Positions 53,996 to 63,790 are shown, counted from the first letter of the stretch. The stretch is DNA of 64,000 nt from Lysobacterales bacterium (GCA_002722315.1 PBLG01000010.1:1-64000); one strand, 5' to 3'. Notes: a model not told the origin generated them from the letters alone. Made by a program: numbers and translations.

Positions 53996-54598
53996 ATGAA
54001 TCGAGCGCCCGTTCAGAAACCCTTCGATCTCGAGCGCAGCCTGCGCGCCTACCGCGCGCGCTACCCCGAAGAAGCTGCAGTGGTAGAGCGCTTCACGGCG
54101 CTTTTGGCGGATCACGCGGACTGCTTCGAGCGTCATCATTTTTCGCCCGGCCACGTCACCGGATCAGCCTGGCTGGTGGACGGCTCGGGCGACCGCGTGC
54201 TGCTCACCCACCACCGCAAGCTCGACGCATGGCTGCAGCTCGGCGGCCACAGCGACGGCGACACGGACACCGCGGCGGTGGCCTTGCGCGAGGCCGAGGA
54301 AGAGTCCGGACTTGCCGTGGAACTGCTTTCACCCGAGATCCTGGATATCGATATCCACGAAATCCCGGCCCGCAAGTCCGACCCCGTTCACTTCCATTTC
54401 GACGTTCGGTTCGCCGTGGCCAGCCGCTCGGGCGGCGACTATGTCGTCAGCGACGAATCGCACGACCTGGCCTGGGTGCGCGTGGCTCGGTTGAATGAAT
54501 TCACGACCGAGGAATCGATGCTGCGCATGGCCCGCAAGTGGTCTTCACTGCGCCGACAGATGATGGATTTCCGACGCATCGATGCCGGCGGCGGTTGA
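53996..54598 (+). CDS. Nudix hydrolase
   Basis: A 200-residue Nudix protein. The box GGHSDGDTDTAAVALREAEEESGL fits GX5EX7REUXEEXGU with changes in the first Glu (Asp region), and HHFSPGHVTGSAWLVD precedes it. ATG 53996 lies after the palindrome; a longer frame from 53930 covers only non-coding-looking residues. It probably cleaves a nucleoside diphosphate derivative. It overlaps the following gene by four bases. Confidence 0.88.
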   Translation: MNRAPVQKPFDLERSLRAYRARYPEEAAVVERFTALLADHADCFERHHFSPGHVTGSAWLVDGSGDRVLLTHHRKLDAWLQLGGHSDGDTDTAAVALREAEEESGLAVELLSPEILDIDIHEIPARKSDPVHFHFDVRFAVASRSGGDYVVSDESHDLAWVRVARLNEFTTEESMLRMARKWSSLRRQMMDFRRIDAGGG

Positions 54599-55257
54599 AT
54601 GTCAATGGGCAATCCACGGTGAACGACCAGGCGGATGAATCACCGGGCGGTTCGGGCGACGAGGATCCCACTCCGACGCGCCTCGGCGAGCTGCTGAAGC
54701 GCCGGCCGATCCTGTTCGCGCTGGGCTTCGAGGGCGCGCTGGCTGTGGCAGCACTGGCGCTTTCGCTTCTGTTCGGCCTGCAGCCCTGGCTCGCGATCGA
54801 TTTTGGCGCCGACGCGATGGTGCTGTCGGTGCTCGCGACCGCCCCGCTGATCGTCGCCATGCTGGCGCTGATGCAGCGTCGCTGGAGCTGGGTCCAGGCG
54901 CTTCGGCGGATCGTCGAAGACCACCTGCTGCCGCTGTTCCGCGACGCCGGTCCGCTGGCGGTATTCGCCGTGGCGCTGTTTGCCGGGATCGGCGAGGAAC
55001 TGCTGTTCCGCGGCGTCGTCCAGGCCGGCGTGGAAGGACTGATCGGACCTGTCGCTGCGCTGGTCGTCGCCTCGCTGCTGTTCGGCCTGGCGCACGCAGT
55101 GAGCCCGGCCTACTTCGTTATCACCTGCGTGATGGGGCTCTACCTGGGCTGGCTGTACCAGGCCACCGGCAACCTGCTGGTGCCGATCATGGTCCACTTC
55201 CTGTACGACTGGATCGTGCTGGCCTGGTATCTGCGCCGCACACCGGATGCTCGCTGA
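54595..55257 (+). CDS. CPBP-family intramembrane metalloprotease
   Basis: A protein of about 220 residues with six to eight membrane segments and the CAAX-protease/bacteriocin-processing motifs: IGEELLFRGVV (EExxxR), LFGLAHAVSP (FxxxH) and MVHFLYDW (HxxxD-like). The start is uncertain: TTG at 54595 overlaps the Nudix stop (TTGA), and GTG at 54619 is a second choice. The substrate is unknown. Confidence 0.85.
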   Translation: MNVNGQSTVNDQADESPGGSGDEDPTPTRLGELLKRRPILFALGFEGALAVAALALSLLFGLQPWLAIDFGADAMVLSVLATAPLIVAMLALMQRRWSWVQALRRIVEDHLLPLFRDAGPLAVFAVALFAGIGEELLFRGVVQAGVEGLIGPVAALVVASLLFGLAHAVSPAYFVITCVMGLYLGWLYQATGNLLVPIMVHFLYDWIVLAWYLRRTPDAR

Positions 55258-55266
55258 AAAGAGCGT

Positions 55267-56046
55267 TCAGGCCGCACGTTCAAGCGACGCACCACCATCC
55301 GGCCGGAACCGGGCAAGCATCTCCAGCAGGCCGCCGGGCAAGGCACTACGACCTCCCGACCGGATCAGGTCGGCCAGTTGGTCGCGCACGACGATCGGCA
55401 CCGGTGAGGCGTCCGCGTTGTCCACGGCAACTTCCGAATGCGCCAGGCAGACGACCGGTTTCGGGTCGACCGCGATGCCGTGCTGCAACAACCAGCGCCG
55501 AAGGGAATCGACCTGGGCACGCGCCTGGGGTATCGGGTTCTCCACCGCGTTCCAGTTCGGCTGACTGCCACAGCCCCCGCGCCGCGCCAGCGGCCAGTGG
55601 CGCTCTTCCGGCTGCACGTAGACGTGGCCGGGCGTGTTCTTGACCTCGACAATCCAGAGCCCGGTGGGACCGGCCACGACGAAATCGAGTTCGCGCCAGC
55701 CGTTGGGCAACTGGCCATCGGGCAGCTTCACGCGATTCAACAGCAGGTAATCATCCGGCAGCGTCTTCAAACGCTCCAGTGCCGTCACTTCACCCTCCAC
55801 CCCGGCCAGCGCGCCGGCGTCCACCGAGCTTCCGCCCGGCAGGCCGAGAAAAAACAGCACGCCGGCGCCGACCGCGCCGACGAAAAGCCCGAACTGCGCG
55901 CTCATCGAGAACGCCCCGTAAGCCAGCACGGCCAGCAACGGCAGCGCAACGGCCAGGCGCGTCCGGCGCGCACGCGCGGCGGCCTTCAGCTCGGCACGAT
56001 GCCGAACCAGCGGCGGGTAGTCGGTAATAAACCTGCAGTCGGCCAT
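55267..56046 (-). CDS. NERD-domain (nuclease-related) membrane protein
   Basis: A 259-residue protein with two membrane segments near the N-terminus (about 30-68) and a NERD domain at about 80-190: GVEGEV, LDFVVAGPTGLWIVEVKN with the PD-(D/E)xK-type Asp and Glu-x-Lys. Nuclease activity is predicted by family and unproven. It is convergent with the CPBP protease gene. Confidence 0.87.
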   Translation of the reverse strand: MADCRFITDYPPLVRHRAELKAAARARRTRLAVALPLLAVLAYGAFSMSAQFGLFVGAVGAGVLFFLGLPGGSSVDAGALAGVEGEVTALERLKTLPDDYLLLNRVKLPDGQLPNGWRELDFVVAGPTGLWIVEVKNTPGHVYVQPEERHWPLARRGGCGSQPNWNAVENPIPQARAQVDSLRRWLLQHGIAVDPKPVVCLAHSEVAVDNADASPVPIVVRDQLADLIRSGGRSALPGGLLEMLARFRPDGGASLERAA

Positions 56047-56051
56047 GGTCG

Positions 56052-57200
56052 TCAGGGCCCCGGCAGCTTGTACTTCAGGCCGGTGGCGCAGTTGAACAGC
56101 ACGACCTTTTCGTCACGGTCGATCTCGCCGGCCTCGATCATGCGCCGCCAGGCCGCGTGGGTAGCCGCGCCCTCGGGGCACATCAGGACGCCCTCCTCGC
56201 GCGCCAGCGAAATCCAGGACCGCTCGATCTCGTCCTCGCCGACCGCAATCGCCTTGCCGCCGGACTCGCGCACTGCGCGCAGGATCAGGAAGTCGCCAAC
56301 CGCCTGCGGTACGCGGATGCCGGCAGCTTTCGTGGACGCATGTTCCCAGCGCTGCGCGAATTCCTCGCCGGCCTCGAACGCCCGCACCATCGGCGCGCAG
56401 CCCTCGGCCTGGACCGCGATCATTTTCGGCAGCGGGCCCTCGATCCAGCCCAGCACCTTCATCTCGGCAAACGCCTTCCACATGCCGATCAAGCCGGTGC
56501 CGCCGCCGGTCGGGTAGAAGATCGCGTCGGGCAGCGTCCAGCCCCATTGCGCGGCCAGTTCCAGCCCCATGCTCTTCTTGCCTTCCAGCCGGTACGGCTC
56601 CTTGAGCGTGGAGACGTCAAACCAGCCCTCCTGCTTCGCCCGCTCGGCCAGCAGCTTGCCGCAGTCGTCTATGAAACCGTCGACTTCCACCACTTCCGCG
56701 CCGCACAGCCGCGTCTCGTCGATGTTCATGCGCGGCGTGTCGGCCGGGCAGTAGACCAGCGACTGCATGCCGGCGCGCGAGGCGTACGCCGCCAGCGCGG
56801 CGCCGGCATTGCCGTTGGACGGCATGCACAGCCTGTCCAGCCCCAGCTCACGCGCCATCGCGACGGCCAGCGCCAGCCCACGCGCCTTGAACGAGCCGGT
56901 CGGCAGCCGCCCCTCGTCCTTGACGATGACGTTGGGCGCCGAATTCAACGTAATCAACGGCGTATCGATCTCGCCCAGCCGCGGCACGCCGCCTGCATCG
57001 GCGAACGGCAGCAGTTCCCGCCACTTGTAGAACCCGCCGTCCCGAGCGGCCACCTCGTCGCGATCCACCGCGGCGGCGATATCGTCCAGCCGGTACCTGA
57101 CCAGCAGCGGCCGGCCGGCATCCGACAGACGGTAGACAGGGCCGGCCTCGTAGCGGGTGCCCTCGAGGCTGCATTCGAGATGGGAAACGTAGCGATTCAT
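56052..57200 (-). CDS. thrC: threonine synthase-like PLP-dependent enzyme
   Basis: A 382-residue fold-type II PLP enzyme. The PLP lysine is in PTGSFKARGLALA, phosphate-binding SNGNAGAALAAYA and the glycine loop PTGGGTGLIGMW are clear, and the N-terminus (LECSLEGTRYEAG) matches threonine synthase class II. A zinc-type or regulatory domain is absent. It could also be a related ammonia-lyase; threonine synthase is the best guess. The ATG 57200 was chosen over a TTG at 57233. Confidence 0.85.
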   Translation of the reverse strand: MNRYVSHLECSLEGTRYEAGPVYRLSDAGRPLLVRYRLDDIAAAVDRDEVAARDGGFYKWRELLPFADAGGVPRLGEIDTPLITLNSAPNVIVKDEGRLPTGSFKARGLALAVAMARELGLDRLCMPSNGNAGAALAAYASRAGMQSLVYCPADTPRMNIDETRLCGAEVVEVDGFIDDCGKLLAERAKQEGWFDVSTLKEPYRLEGKKSMGLELAAQWGWTLPDAIFYPTGGGTGLIGMWKAFAEMKVLGWIEGPLPKMIAVQAEGCAPMVRAFEAGEEFAQRWEHASTKAAGIRVPQAVGDFLILRAVRESGGKAIAVGEDEIERSWISLAREEGVLMCPEGAATHAAWRRMIEAGEIDRDEKVVLFNCATGLKYKLPGP

Positions 57201-57319
57201 CGGTGGCCGATTCGTTTGCGGAATGCGATTCAACAGTCCGAAGCATAGCAGCCGGCCGAAACAGCCGCGCAGCCGTCCCGCCCGCGTTTACCTCCGGCCG
57301 ACAGACGCTCGAGTACGGA

Positions 57320-58300
57320 TCAGAGGCTGGTCGCCGAACCCCCGCGCACCATGCCCATCACCTGCCCCATGTCCAGGGTCTGCGCCTTCTGCTCGATCTG
57401 CGGCAGGTATTCCTGCTGCATCTGCTTGGCCGGGCCCAGCGTTTCCTGGAAGGTGCTGCGCAGCAGCTCGGTGCTCATCTGCCGGCCGCCTGCGTAATAG
57501 CGGCGCGCGACCTGCCCCAGCGCGTAGGTGGTGGCGAACGAGAACGCCATGCCGGTCGCGGTGCGGCCGAGTCTCCCCACGCCGCGGCCGGCGGCGGCCC
57601 GGAACAGCCCGCCGATCAGCTTGCGGCCGAACTGCTCGATGTACTGCGAAGTCATGCCCACGCCGAGCGTGGCCAGGAATTCCTTGATGTGGCCCCGGTC
57701 AAGCGCCACGCCGTGGCGCTGCCCGATCTCGTAGACCATCTTGATCTGCAGCGGGATGACCGCCATCGACGCCCAGGACTGCGGCAGGATCTCCAGCGCG
57801 CCGTTGAGGATCGAATAGTTCAGGATGGACTTGTCGATCGCCGCCTCGTCGACGGCCGCAGGCGCCTGAATAGCCGCAGCGGTGGCGGCAACCGTTGCCG
57901 GGGCCGCCGCCTCGGTCATTTCCACGACCTGCTCGGCCTCGCGCTCGACCTCGTCGGCCTCGGCACGATCCAGCCCCAGCAGCCCCCGCAGCCGATCCAG
58001 GTATTCCCGCTCGGAATCCACCATGCGCCCGTCGGCGTCGCAAACGCCCACGGCCAGTTCATAGGCCAGGTGCTTCTCGCCGGGCTCGGCCAGCGCGGCG
58101 GCGGCATCCTCGAGTGAAACGTGCTTGAGCAGCACGTCCTGGTAGACGCGGCGCGCGTCGGGGCCGTCGCCGTCGGACGACAGCATGTCGGCGATTCTCC
58201 GGAATTCCTCGCGCTCGGCCTCGTGCTTCCCGCCGTCGGCAAACGCGGCGTGCAGGGCGATGGCGAGAACGGCGGCGTCGCGGTCCAGTGTCGTGGTCAT
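57320..58300 (-). CDS. TerB-N/DUF697-like protein
   Basis: A 326-residue protein. Residues 1-110 look like a TerB-type helical metal-binding domain (HAAFADGGKHEAEREEFRR and VCDADGRMVDSEREYLDRL). After an Ala-rich linker (about 130-155) the C-terminal part has the DUF697-like membrane-associated region (MAVIPLQIKMVYEIGQRHG, FIKEFLATLG-like GHIKEFLATLGVG). Such proteins are common in gammaproteobacteria; role unknown. Confidence 0.82.
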   Translation of the reverse strand: MTTTLDRDAAVLAIALHAAFADGGKHEAEREEFRRIADMLSSDGDGPDARRVYQDVLLKHVSLEDAAAALAEPGEKHLAYELAVGVCDADGRMVDSEREYLDRLRGLLGLDRAEADEVEREAEQVVEMTEAAAPATVAATAAAIQAPAAVDEAAIDKSILNYSILNGALEILPQSWASMAVIPLQIKMVYEIGQRHGVALDRGHIKEFLATLGVGMTSQYIEQFGRKLIGGLFRAAAGRGVGRLGRTATGMAFSFATTYALGQVARRYYAGGRQMSTELLRSTFQETLGPAKQMQQEYLPQIEQKAQTLDMGQVMGMVRGGSATSL

Positions 58301-58408
58301 GCAGTACTCCGGAGATCGGCAGGATGATCTTCGGTAATGGTGGCCGGCCCGGGCGCGTTCAAGTCGAATCGTCGCCGGGTCGCGCCGATTTCCGTCCGGA
58401 CCGGCGGG

Positions 58409-58855
58409 TTACTGCGGCAGGTAGCGCGGTCCGACGGCCAGCCCGGGTCGCTCGTCGTCCCAGACCATGGCGGCAATCTTCCACTCGCCATCCACTCGGT
58501 ACAACTGGATGCTGTTGATCCCGCGCTTCAGAAAGCGCGTGCGCCCGGCGTCCTCGTAAGCCTCGTAGGTGCTGAAGGCGTGGGCGATGTTGCCGAACAC
58601 CTGGATGATGTTGTGGACTTCCAGCTCGTAAAAATCCCGCCCGGCCATCTTGCGCTCGAAGTTCTCGGCGTAGTCCGCGGCACGGATGATCTCGGGCGTG
58701 ACATTGCCGGCCGCATCGACGTTGGTCCGGATCATGTGCGCCTGGGGCATGAACAGCTCGGCCTCGCGCGCCCAGTCGCGCGGCTGCTCGCCGGGACCCG
58801 AGACCAGCGCGTAAAGCTCGGTGATCAGGGCCTGGATTCGTTTCTCGTCGCTCAT
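58409..58855 (-). CDS. SnoaL/NTF2-like protein
   Basis: A 148-residue protein of the NTF2-like fold: ALITELYALVSGP and REAELFMPQAHMI early, then HNIIQVFGNIAHAFSTYEAYED and GINSIQLYRVDGEWKIAAMVWDDE. The ATG at 58855 is the natural start; an upstream frame adds only 12 residues. Ligand unknown. Confidence 0.88.
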   Translation of the reverse strand: MSDEKRIQALITELYALVSGPGEQPRDWAREAELFMPQAHMIRTNVDAAGNVTPEIIRAADYAENFERKMAGRDFYELEVHNIIQVFGNIAHAFSTYEAYEDAGRTRFLKRGINSIQLYRVDGEWKIAAMVWDDERPGLAVGPRYLPQ

Positions 58856-58926
58856 GTCGATCCCCGGGGTCAGTCGATCAGGAATCCGCAAAGCATAGCG
58901 GACCCGCCCGGGAAGATTCCATGGAT

Positions 58927-58957
58927 AAAAAAAAGCCCCCGGGATTCCGGGGGCCTT
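58927..58957 (-). terminator. rho-independent terminator after rpoH
   Basis: On the minus strand a GC stem (GCCCCCGG with CCGGGGGC) is followed by eight T residues, 25 bp after the rpoH stop. Confidence 0.92.
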
Positions 58958-58981
58958 GCATGTTTCTGCGGGCGTATGGAG

Positions 58982-59842
58982 TTACGCTGAAAAATGCGCC
59001 TTCAGCTTCTTCATCGCCACCGCCTCGAGCTGGCGAATCCGCTCGGCGGACACGCCGTACTTGTCGGCCAGCTCCTGCAGCGTGATCTTCGGGTCGATCA
59101 ACCAGCGCGACTGGATGATGTCCTTGGAGCGATCGTCGAGCTGGTCCATGCCCTCGAACAGCACTTCGTGGTAGTGGTCTTCGAGGTCCTCGCTCTCGGC
59201 CGCCAGGTCGGGCGAATCCGAATGGCTCTCGAGGAACGCCGCCGGGGCAAGGTACGGCTTGTCGTCATCGTCGTCGGACGTCAGGTCGAAACCGACATCC
59301 TGGCCGGACAGCCGGGATTCCATCTCCATGACCACTTCGGGCTTGACGTTGAGGTCCGCGGCAACCCGGTTGACTTCGTCCTGGTTCAGCCAGCCGAGGC
59401 GCTTCTTCGACTTGCGCAGGTTGAAGAACAGCTTGCGCTGGGCCTTGGTAGTCGCGACCTTGACGATGCGCCAGTTGCGCAGGACAAACTCATGAATCTC
59501 GGCCCGGATCCAGTGCACGGCGAACGACACCAGCCGCACGCCCTGGTCGGGGTCGAAACGCTTGACTGCCTTCATCAGGCCGATATTGCCTTCCTGGATC
59601 AGGTCGCCAAGCGCCAGTCCGTAACCGGAATAGCCGCGGGCGACGTGCGCCACGAATCGGAGATGCGACATGACCAGCATGCGCGCCGCGTCAAGATCTT
59701 CCTCGTCGTGGAAGCGACGGGCAAGACTCTGCTCCTCTTCGAGGGTAAGCACCGGGATCCGGTTGACTTCCTGCATGTACGCATCCAGGGAGCCGGTTCC
59801 GGCCGGGGCCAACAGATGACTTGGTACAAGATCCTTCGACAT
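58982..59842 (-). CDS. rpoH: heat-shock sigma factor RpoH (sigma-32)
   Basis: A 286-residue sigma-70-family factor. Region 2 has [21 protein letters not shown], the RpoH box [16 protein letters not shown] is intact (residues about 126-141), and region 4.2 ends [21 protein letters not shown]. It directs heat-shock gene transcription. A sigma-70-like promoter lies upstream. Confidence 0.97.
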   Translation of the reverse strand: MSKDLVPSHLLAPAGTGSLDAYMQEVNRIPVLTLEEEQSLARRFHDEEDLDAARMLVMSHLRFVAHVARGYSGYGLALGDLIQEGNIGLMKAVKRFDPDQGVRLVSFAVHWIRAEIHEFVLRNWRIVKVATTKAQRKLFFNLRKSKKRLGWLNQDEVNRVAADLNVKPEVVMEMESRLSGQDVGFDLTSDDDDDKPYLAPAAFLESHSDSPDLAAESEDLEDHYHEVLFEGMDQLDDRSKDIIQSRWLIDPKITLQELADKYGVSAERIRQLEAVAMKKLKAHFSA

Positions 59843-59869
59843 TCGATACTCCTGTGAATCAGCCGTACA

Positions 59870-59923
59870 AGTATATCAACATTACTTGATTTTCTCAAAT
59901 ACAGGATCAATCTCGTCCTGTAT
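59870..59923 (-). promoter_or_regulatory. rpoH promoter with adjoining inverted repeat
   Basis: On the minus strand TTGAGA (59893-59898) and TATACT (59870-59875) are separated by 17 bases, a strong sigma-70 promoter. Right beside the -35 lies the inverted repeat ATACAGGA...TCCTGTAT (59899-59906, 59916-59923), a possible operator or end-of-ftsX hairpin. AGGAG lies seven bases before the ATG. Confidence 0.75.
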
Positions 59924-60051
59924 CACTCCTGCCTGTTTGAAAGAGGCGCCGCCGGAAAGTTCCCGGCCGCTTTTCGCTGGTCTGGCGCGGCGTCCAGTCG
60001 TTATCCGACAGACCCGCTCGCCGCTGTTGCGCGGCGCGTTAAACAAGCAAC

Positions 60052-60978
60052 TCAGGGGTTTATCCGGGCCAGCTGCCGCGACACGGCGACCCAGGCGCCG
60101 AGTATGCCCAGCACCCCGCTCCCGGTCAGCATCAGCCCCAGCATCTGCACCGAAGGCGCCGTCAGCTCGGCCGATGCGCCGTAGGTGGCCGCCAGCGCCT
60201 CGACCGGCCCCTTCAGCATCCACAGCCCGGCATGTACCGCCAGCCAGGCCAGCAGCGCGCCGCCCAGACCCATCCACAGCCCGGAATACAGGAACGGTCG
60301 GCGGATATAGCCCGGTGTGGCGCCGACCAGCGCGAGTATCTCGATTTCCTCGCGCCTGCGCTGGATCTCGGTACGGATGTTGTTGGAGATCACGAACAGC
60401 ACGCTGGCCGCAAACAGCGCCGCCAGCAGGATCACCAGCCGCGAAAACACCCCCAGGATCGCGTCCAGCCTTCGCACCCAGTCCAGGTCCACGACCACCA
60501 TGTCGACCCGCTCGGCCCGCCGCAGCCGTTCGGCCAGCTCGGCGATGTCGACGGTCGAGTTCGGCGTCACCTCCAGCACCCACGGTAGCGGCACGTCGCC
60601 GACCTCGAACCGGTCCAGGCCGGTCGCGCCGGCCAGCTCGCGCATCCCGGTCTCCGGACTCACCGGATCCACCGCCAATATGTTGCGCCAGCTCGAAAGC
60701 TGCGAGGCCACCCGCCGCGCCCCGTCTTCGCCGGCATCCAGTTCGAGGAACACGCTGATGCTGTCGAGCCGGTCAAGGTTGTCGTGGACCGCCTCCAGGT
60801 TCACCAACGCGGTATTCAGGCCCAACGGCAGCGTCAGCGCGATGGCCAGCACGATGATGGTCAGGGCGCTGGTAAGCGGATTTCGCACCAGCGTGCCCAC
60901 CGAGGAAAGAAGACTGTATCCGTGCCGGCGGGCCCAGGCGCGCAGGTCGCCGCCACCGCGTTCGGACATCCTGCTCAT
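60052..60978 (-). CDS. ftsX: cell-division protein FtsX
   Basis: A 308-residue permease-like protein with four membrane segments. Periplasmic loop residues 60-160 include NTALVNLEAVHDNLDRLDSISVF and GMRELAGATGLDRF. It pairs with FtsE to activate peptidoglycan hydrolases at the septum. Its ATG overlaps the ftsE stop by four bases. Confidence 0.94.
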   Translation of the reverse strand: MSRMSERGGGDLRAWARRHGYSLLSSVGTLVRNPLTSALTIIVLAIALTLPLGLNTALVNLEAVHDNLDRLDSISVFLELDAGEDGARRVASQLSSWRNILAVDPVSPETGMRELAGATGLDRFEVGDVPLPWVLEVTPNSTVDIAELAERLRRAERVDMVVVDLDWVRRLDAILGVFSRLVILLAALFAASVLFVISNNIRTEIQRRREEIEILALVGATPGYIRRPFLYSGLWMGLGGALLAWLAVHAGLWMLKGPVEALAATYGASAELTAPSVQMLGLMLTGSGVLGILGAWVAVSRQLARINP

Positions 60979-61676
60979 GGCCCCGCCTCGCCGTCGCGCC
61001 TCCCAGCGCCTGCGCCGCTGCGGTCGTCGATCATGCAGCCGGCCTTGAGCACCAGGGTACGCCGCCCCAGCCGCTCGACCAGGTCCAGATCATGGGTGGC
61101 GATGAGCACGGTGGTACCGAGTTCGTTGAGGGTGCAGAACAACCGCATCAGCTCTTCGGAGAGCTCGGGGTCGAGGTTGCCGGTGGGCTCGTCGGCCAGC
61201 AGGACGGGCGGCTTGGCGATCATCGCGCGTGCGATGCCGACGCGCTGCTGCTGGCCGCCGGAAAGCGCCGGGATCAGGGTGTTTTCCTTGTCGAGCAGGC
61301 CTACCAGGTCGAGCGCTGCGCGCACCCGACGCCGAATCTCGCTCCAGGAGTAGCCGGCGATCAGCAGCGGCAATGCGACGTTGTCGAGCACCTTTCGATC
61401 GGTCAGCAGCTTGTGGTCCTGGAAGATCACGCCGACCTTGCGCCGCAGCCTGGGTATCTGCCGCGACGAAACGCGACCGACGTTCTTGCCGTCGAACAGC
61501 ACCTGGCCGCGGCTGGGACGCTCCAGCACCGCGATCAGGCGCAGCAGGGTGCTCTTTCCGGCGCCCGAATGACCGGTGAGAAAGGCCATCTCGCCGCGCC
61601 GGAGCTCGAAGTTCACGTCCGACAGCGCCTGCACGCCGCCCGGGTACCGCTTGGCCACGTGTTCGAACCTGATCAT
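60975..61676 (-). CDS. ftsE: cell-division ATP-binding protein FtsE
   Basis: A 233-residue ABC ATPase: Walker A GHSGAGKST (about 36-44), signature LSGGQQQRVGIARAM, Walker B VLLADEPTGNLD. N-terminus IRFEHVAKRYPGGVQAL is the FtsE type. ftsE-ftsX order is normal; ftsY is not adjacent here. Confidence 0.96.
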   Translation of the reverse strand: MIRFEHVAKRYPGGVQALSDVNFELRRGEMAFLTGHSGAGKSTLLRLIAVLERPSRGQVLFDGKNVGRVSSRQIPRLRRKVGVIFQDHKLLTDRKVLDNVALPLLIAGYSWSEIRRRVRAALDLVGLLDKENTLIPALSGGQQQRVGIARAMIAKPPVLLADEPTGNLDPELSEELMRLFCTLNELGTTVLIATHDLDLVERLGRRTLVLKAGCMIDDRSGAGAGRRDGEAGP

Positions 61677-61695
61677 CTCGCAGAGCCCCGGGCAC

Positions 61696-62892
61696 TCATG
61701 ACAGCAGCTGGCTCATGTTCATGATCGGCAGCAGGATCGCCAGAACGATGTAGAGCACGACCAGCCCCACCAGCAGGATGAGCGCCGGCTGCAGCACGGC
61801 CATCAGCACCTGTCCGGCGTCCTGCAGGTCCGATTCCTGGAGTTCGGCGGCGTGCTCGAGCATGTCGCCCAACTCGCCGGCCTGCTCGCCGCCATGGATC
61901 AGCCGGCGGGTGAGCGGCGGCAGCCACTCGATGGGCTGCATGGCGGCCGAGATCGAGGCGCCTTCGCGCACCCTCGCCGCGGCCGCCTCCAGGTCGGCGC
62001 GGACCTTGCGGTTGGACACGACCTGCGAGGCCGCCTTCAGCGCTTCCACCGCCGGCACCGAGCTGCTGACCAGGATGGCCAGCGTGCGCGCGAACATCGC
62101 CGCGGCCTGGGCCCGCACCAGCCCGCCGGCCAGCGGCAGCTTCAGCAACGCCGTATCAAGCCGCATTCGCGGGCCCGGCAGTCGCAGCAGCGAGGCGACC
62201 GCGAATGTCAGCACGACCAGCGCCACGACGACCAGCAGGCCGTAGCTGGACACGAACGACGAGAGTTCAAGCAGGCTGCGCGTCATCAATGGCAGTTGCT
62301 GGTCGGAATACTCGAACACGCTGACCACGCGCGGTACGACAAAGCCCAGCAGCCCCCAGACCACGCCCAGCGAGATCAGCGCCAGCAGCAGCGGGTAGAC
62401 CAGCGCCACCGACACGCTGCGCGCCAGGGCCAGGCGGCGTTCCGCGTGATGCGCCAGCCGGGCGATGACCGAATCGAGCTTGCCGGCCTGCTCCGCAGCG
62501 GCGATAGAGCGCGTGTACATCGCCGGAAACAGCGCCGGCTGCTCGGCCATCGCCTCGGACAGCGACTGGCCTTCCAGCACCCGCGCCCGAATCGAGGCCA
62601 GCGGACGATTGACGCGCTTCGAATCCGACTGATCGGCCGCCAGCGACAGCACTTCCTCAAGCGGCAGTCCGGCTTTCAACAGCGCCGCCATCTGGCGCAG
62701 GATCAGCGCCCGCTCGCGGCCCATCCGCGCGCCGCCGCGACCGGCGGCAGTGGCGCGTGCGACCGGGTGCACCTCCAGCGGCACCAGGCCGCGCTCGCGC
62801 AGTTGCTGGCGCGCCATGCGCGCGGTGTCGGCCTGCACCACCCCGCTTACCTGGCGGGCGCCTTCCATGGCCTGGTATTCAAAGGCCGCCAT
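61696..62892 (-). CDS. type II secretion/type IV pilus inner-membrane protein F
   Basis: A 398-residue GspF/PilC-family protein. It has two T2SSF domains with the hallmark helices LRQMAALLKAGLPLEEVL (about 67-85) and FARTLAILVSSSVPAVEAL, each followed by a LSEAMAEQP-type motif and membrane segments ending LAILLPIMNMSQLL. The N-terminus MAAFEYQAMEGARQVSGVVQA is more GspF than PilC. No other secretion genes are adjacent. The start codon lies within the end of the DUF2520 gene. Confidence 0.88.
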   Translation of the reverse strand: MAAFEYQAMEGARQVSGVVQADTARMARQQLRERGLVPLEVHPVARATAAGRGGARMGRERALILRQMAALLKAGLPLEEVLSLAADQSDSKRVNRPLASIRARVLEGQSLSEAMAEQPALFPAMYTRSIAAAEQAGKLDSVIARLAHHAERRLALARSVSVALVYPLLLALISLGVVWGLLGFVVPRVVSVFEYSDQQLPLMTRSLLELSSFVSSYGLLVVVALVVLTFAVASLLRLPGPRMRLDTALLKLPLAGGLVRAQAAAMFARTLAILVSSSVPAVEALKAASQVVSNRKVRADLEAAAARVREGASISAAMQPIEWLPPLTRRLIHGGEQAGELGDMLEHAAELQESDLQDAGQVLMAVLQPALILLVGLVVLYIVLAILLPIMNMSQLLS

Positions 62893-63790
62893 CGGCGCCT
62901 CCCGAGCGAACAATGCCTGACTCCGCGAACAGCTCGCGAAGCGGATCCGGCAGGTATCCCGACCGCCCACCGTGCTTGCGCTCGGCCAGGTCGACCGCGG
63001 CGCGCGCCAGTGCCATGAACAGATCGTTTCCCGCCACCCCCGGCGTGCGTGCAAGTTTCTCGCAGACCGCCCGGTCGCCGCGCTCGATGGGGCCGGTCAA
63101 CGCCTGCACCGGGCCGACGCGTTCGATGTTGGCAAGACCGGCGCGCTGCAGCGCGACGATGACCTTCAGCGCCTGCTCGTGCGCCAGTCCGGCCGATTCG
63201 GCAAGCCCCAGCGCCAGGTCGTCGAGTACGTTCAGGAAATTGCTGGCCGCGATGGTCGCCGCGTGGTAGCGCCGCTTGTCGACCGGGTCGAACCGCATGG
63301 TTGCCGCACCGATTTGGGCAAACGCCGCAAGCACGCTATCCAGCACCTCGTCGTCCCCCTCGCCCAGCGCATGGCTGCCGGCGAAGGTCTCGACTGCACG
63401 GGAAGGGTCGCTGAACGGACATACCGGGTGAACCGAAGCCACGGGGCGGCCGATCGGCCGCAGCACTTCGGCAGGCTCGGCCCCGGAGACGTGAAACGCC
63501 AGCGCGGGGCCGGCCCCGGGCTCGCGGTCTTTTCCGCCCAACGTTTCGGCGATATCCGTTGCGATCGACGCCAGCCGGCCGTCCGGCGCGGCCAGCATCA
63601 GCCAGTCTCCTGCGTCAATGCGCTCCAGGCGCTCGACTGCGCTGCCCTGGCCGATGAATGAAGCCGCCTCGCGCGCGCTTTCGACGCTGCGGTTCAGCAC
63701 CTGGCCGATCGAGAACGTCCCGGCCTCCGCCCACAACCGGGCCAGGCTTCGCCCGACGCGTCCGCAACCGACGATATGCAGTGTAGTCAT
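62879..63790 (-). CDS. DUF2520 Rossmann-like oxidoreductase
   Basis: A 303-residue NADP-binding protein: TLHIVGCGRVGRSLARLW at the start, HVSGAEPAEVLRPIG, ASVHPVCPFSDP, and the C-terminal DUF2520 helical domain (YHAATIAASNFLNVLDDLA). Similar proteins occur near secretion and folate genes; the substrate is unknown. Its ATG overlaps the rhomboid gene stop by four bases. Confidence 0.87.
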   Translation of the reverse strand: MTTLHIVGCGRVGRSLARLWAEAGTFSIGQVLNRSVESAREAASFIGQGSAVERLERIDAGDWLMLAAPDGRLASIATDIAETLGGKDREPGAGPALAFHVSGAEPAEVLRPIGRPVASVHPVCPFSDPSRAVETFAGSHALGEGDDEVLDSVLAAFAQIGAATMRFDPVDKRRYHAATIAASNFLNVLDDLALGLAESAGLAHEQALKVIVALQRAGLANIERVGPVQALTGPIERGDRAVCEKLARTPGVAGNDLFMALARAAVDLAERKHGGRSGYLPDPLRELFAESGIVRSGGADGGL

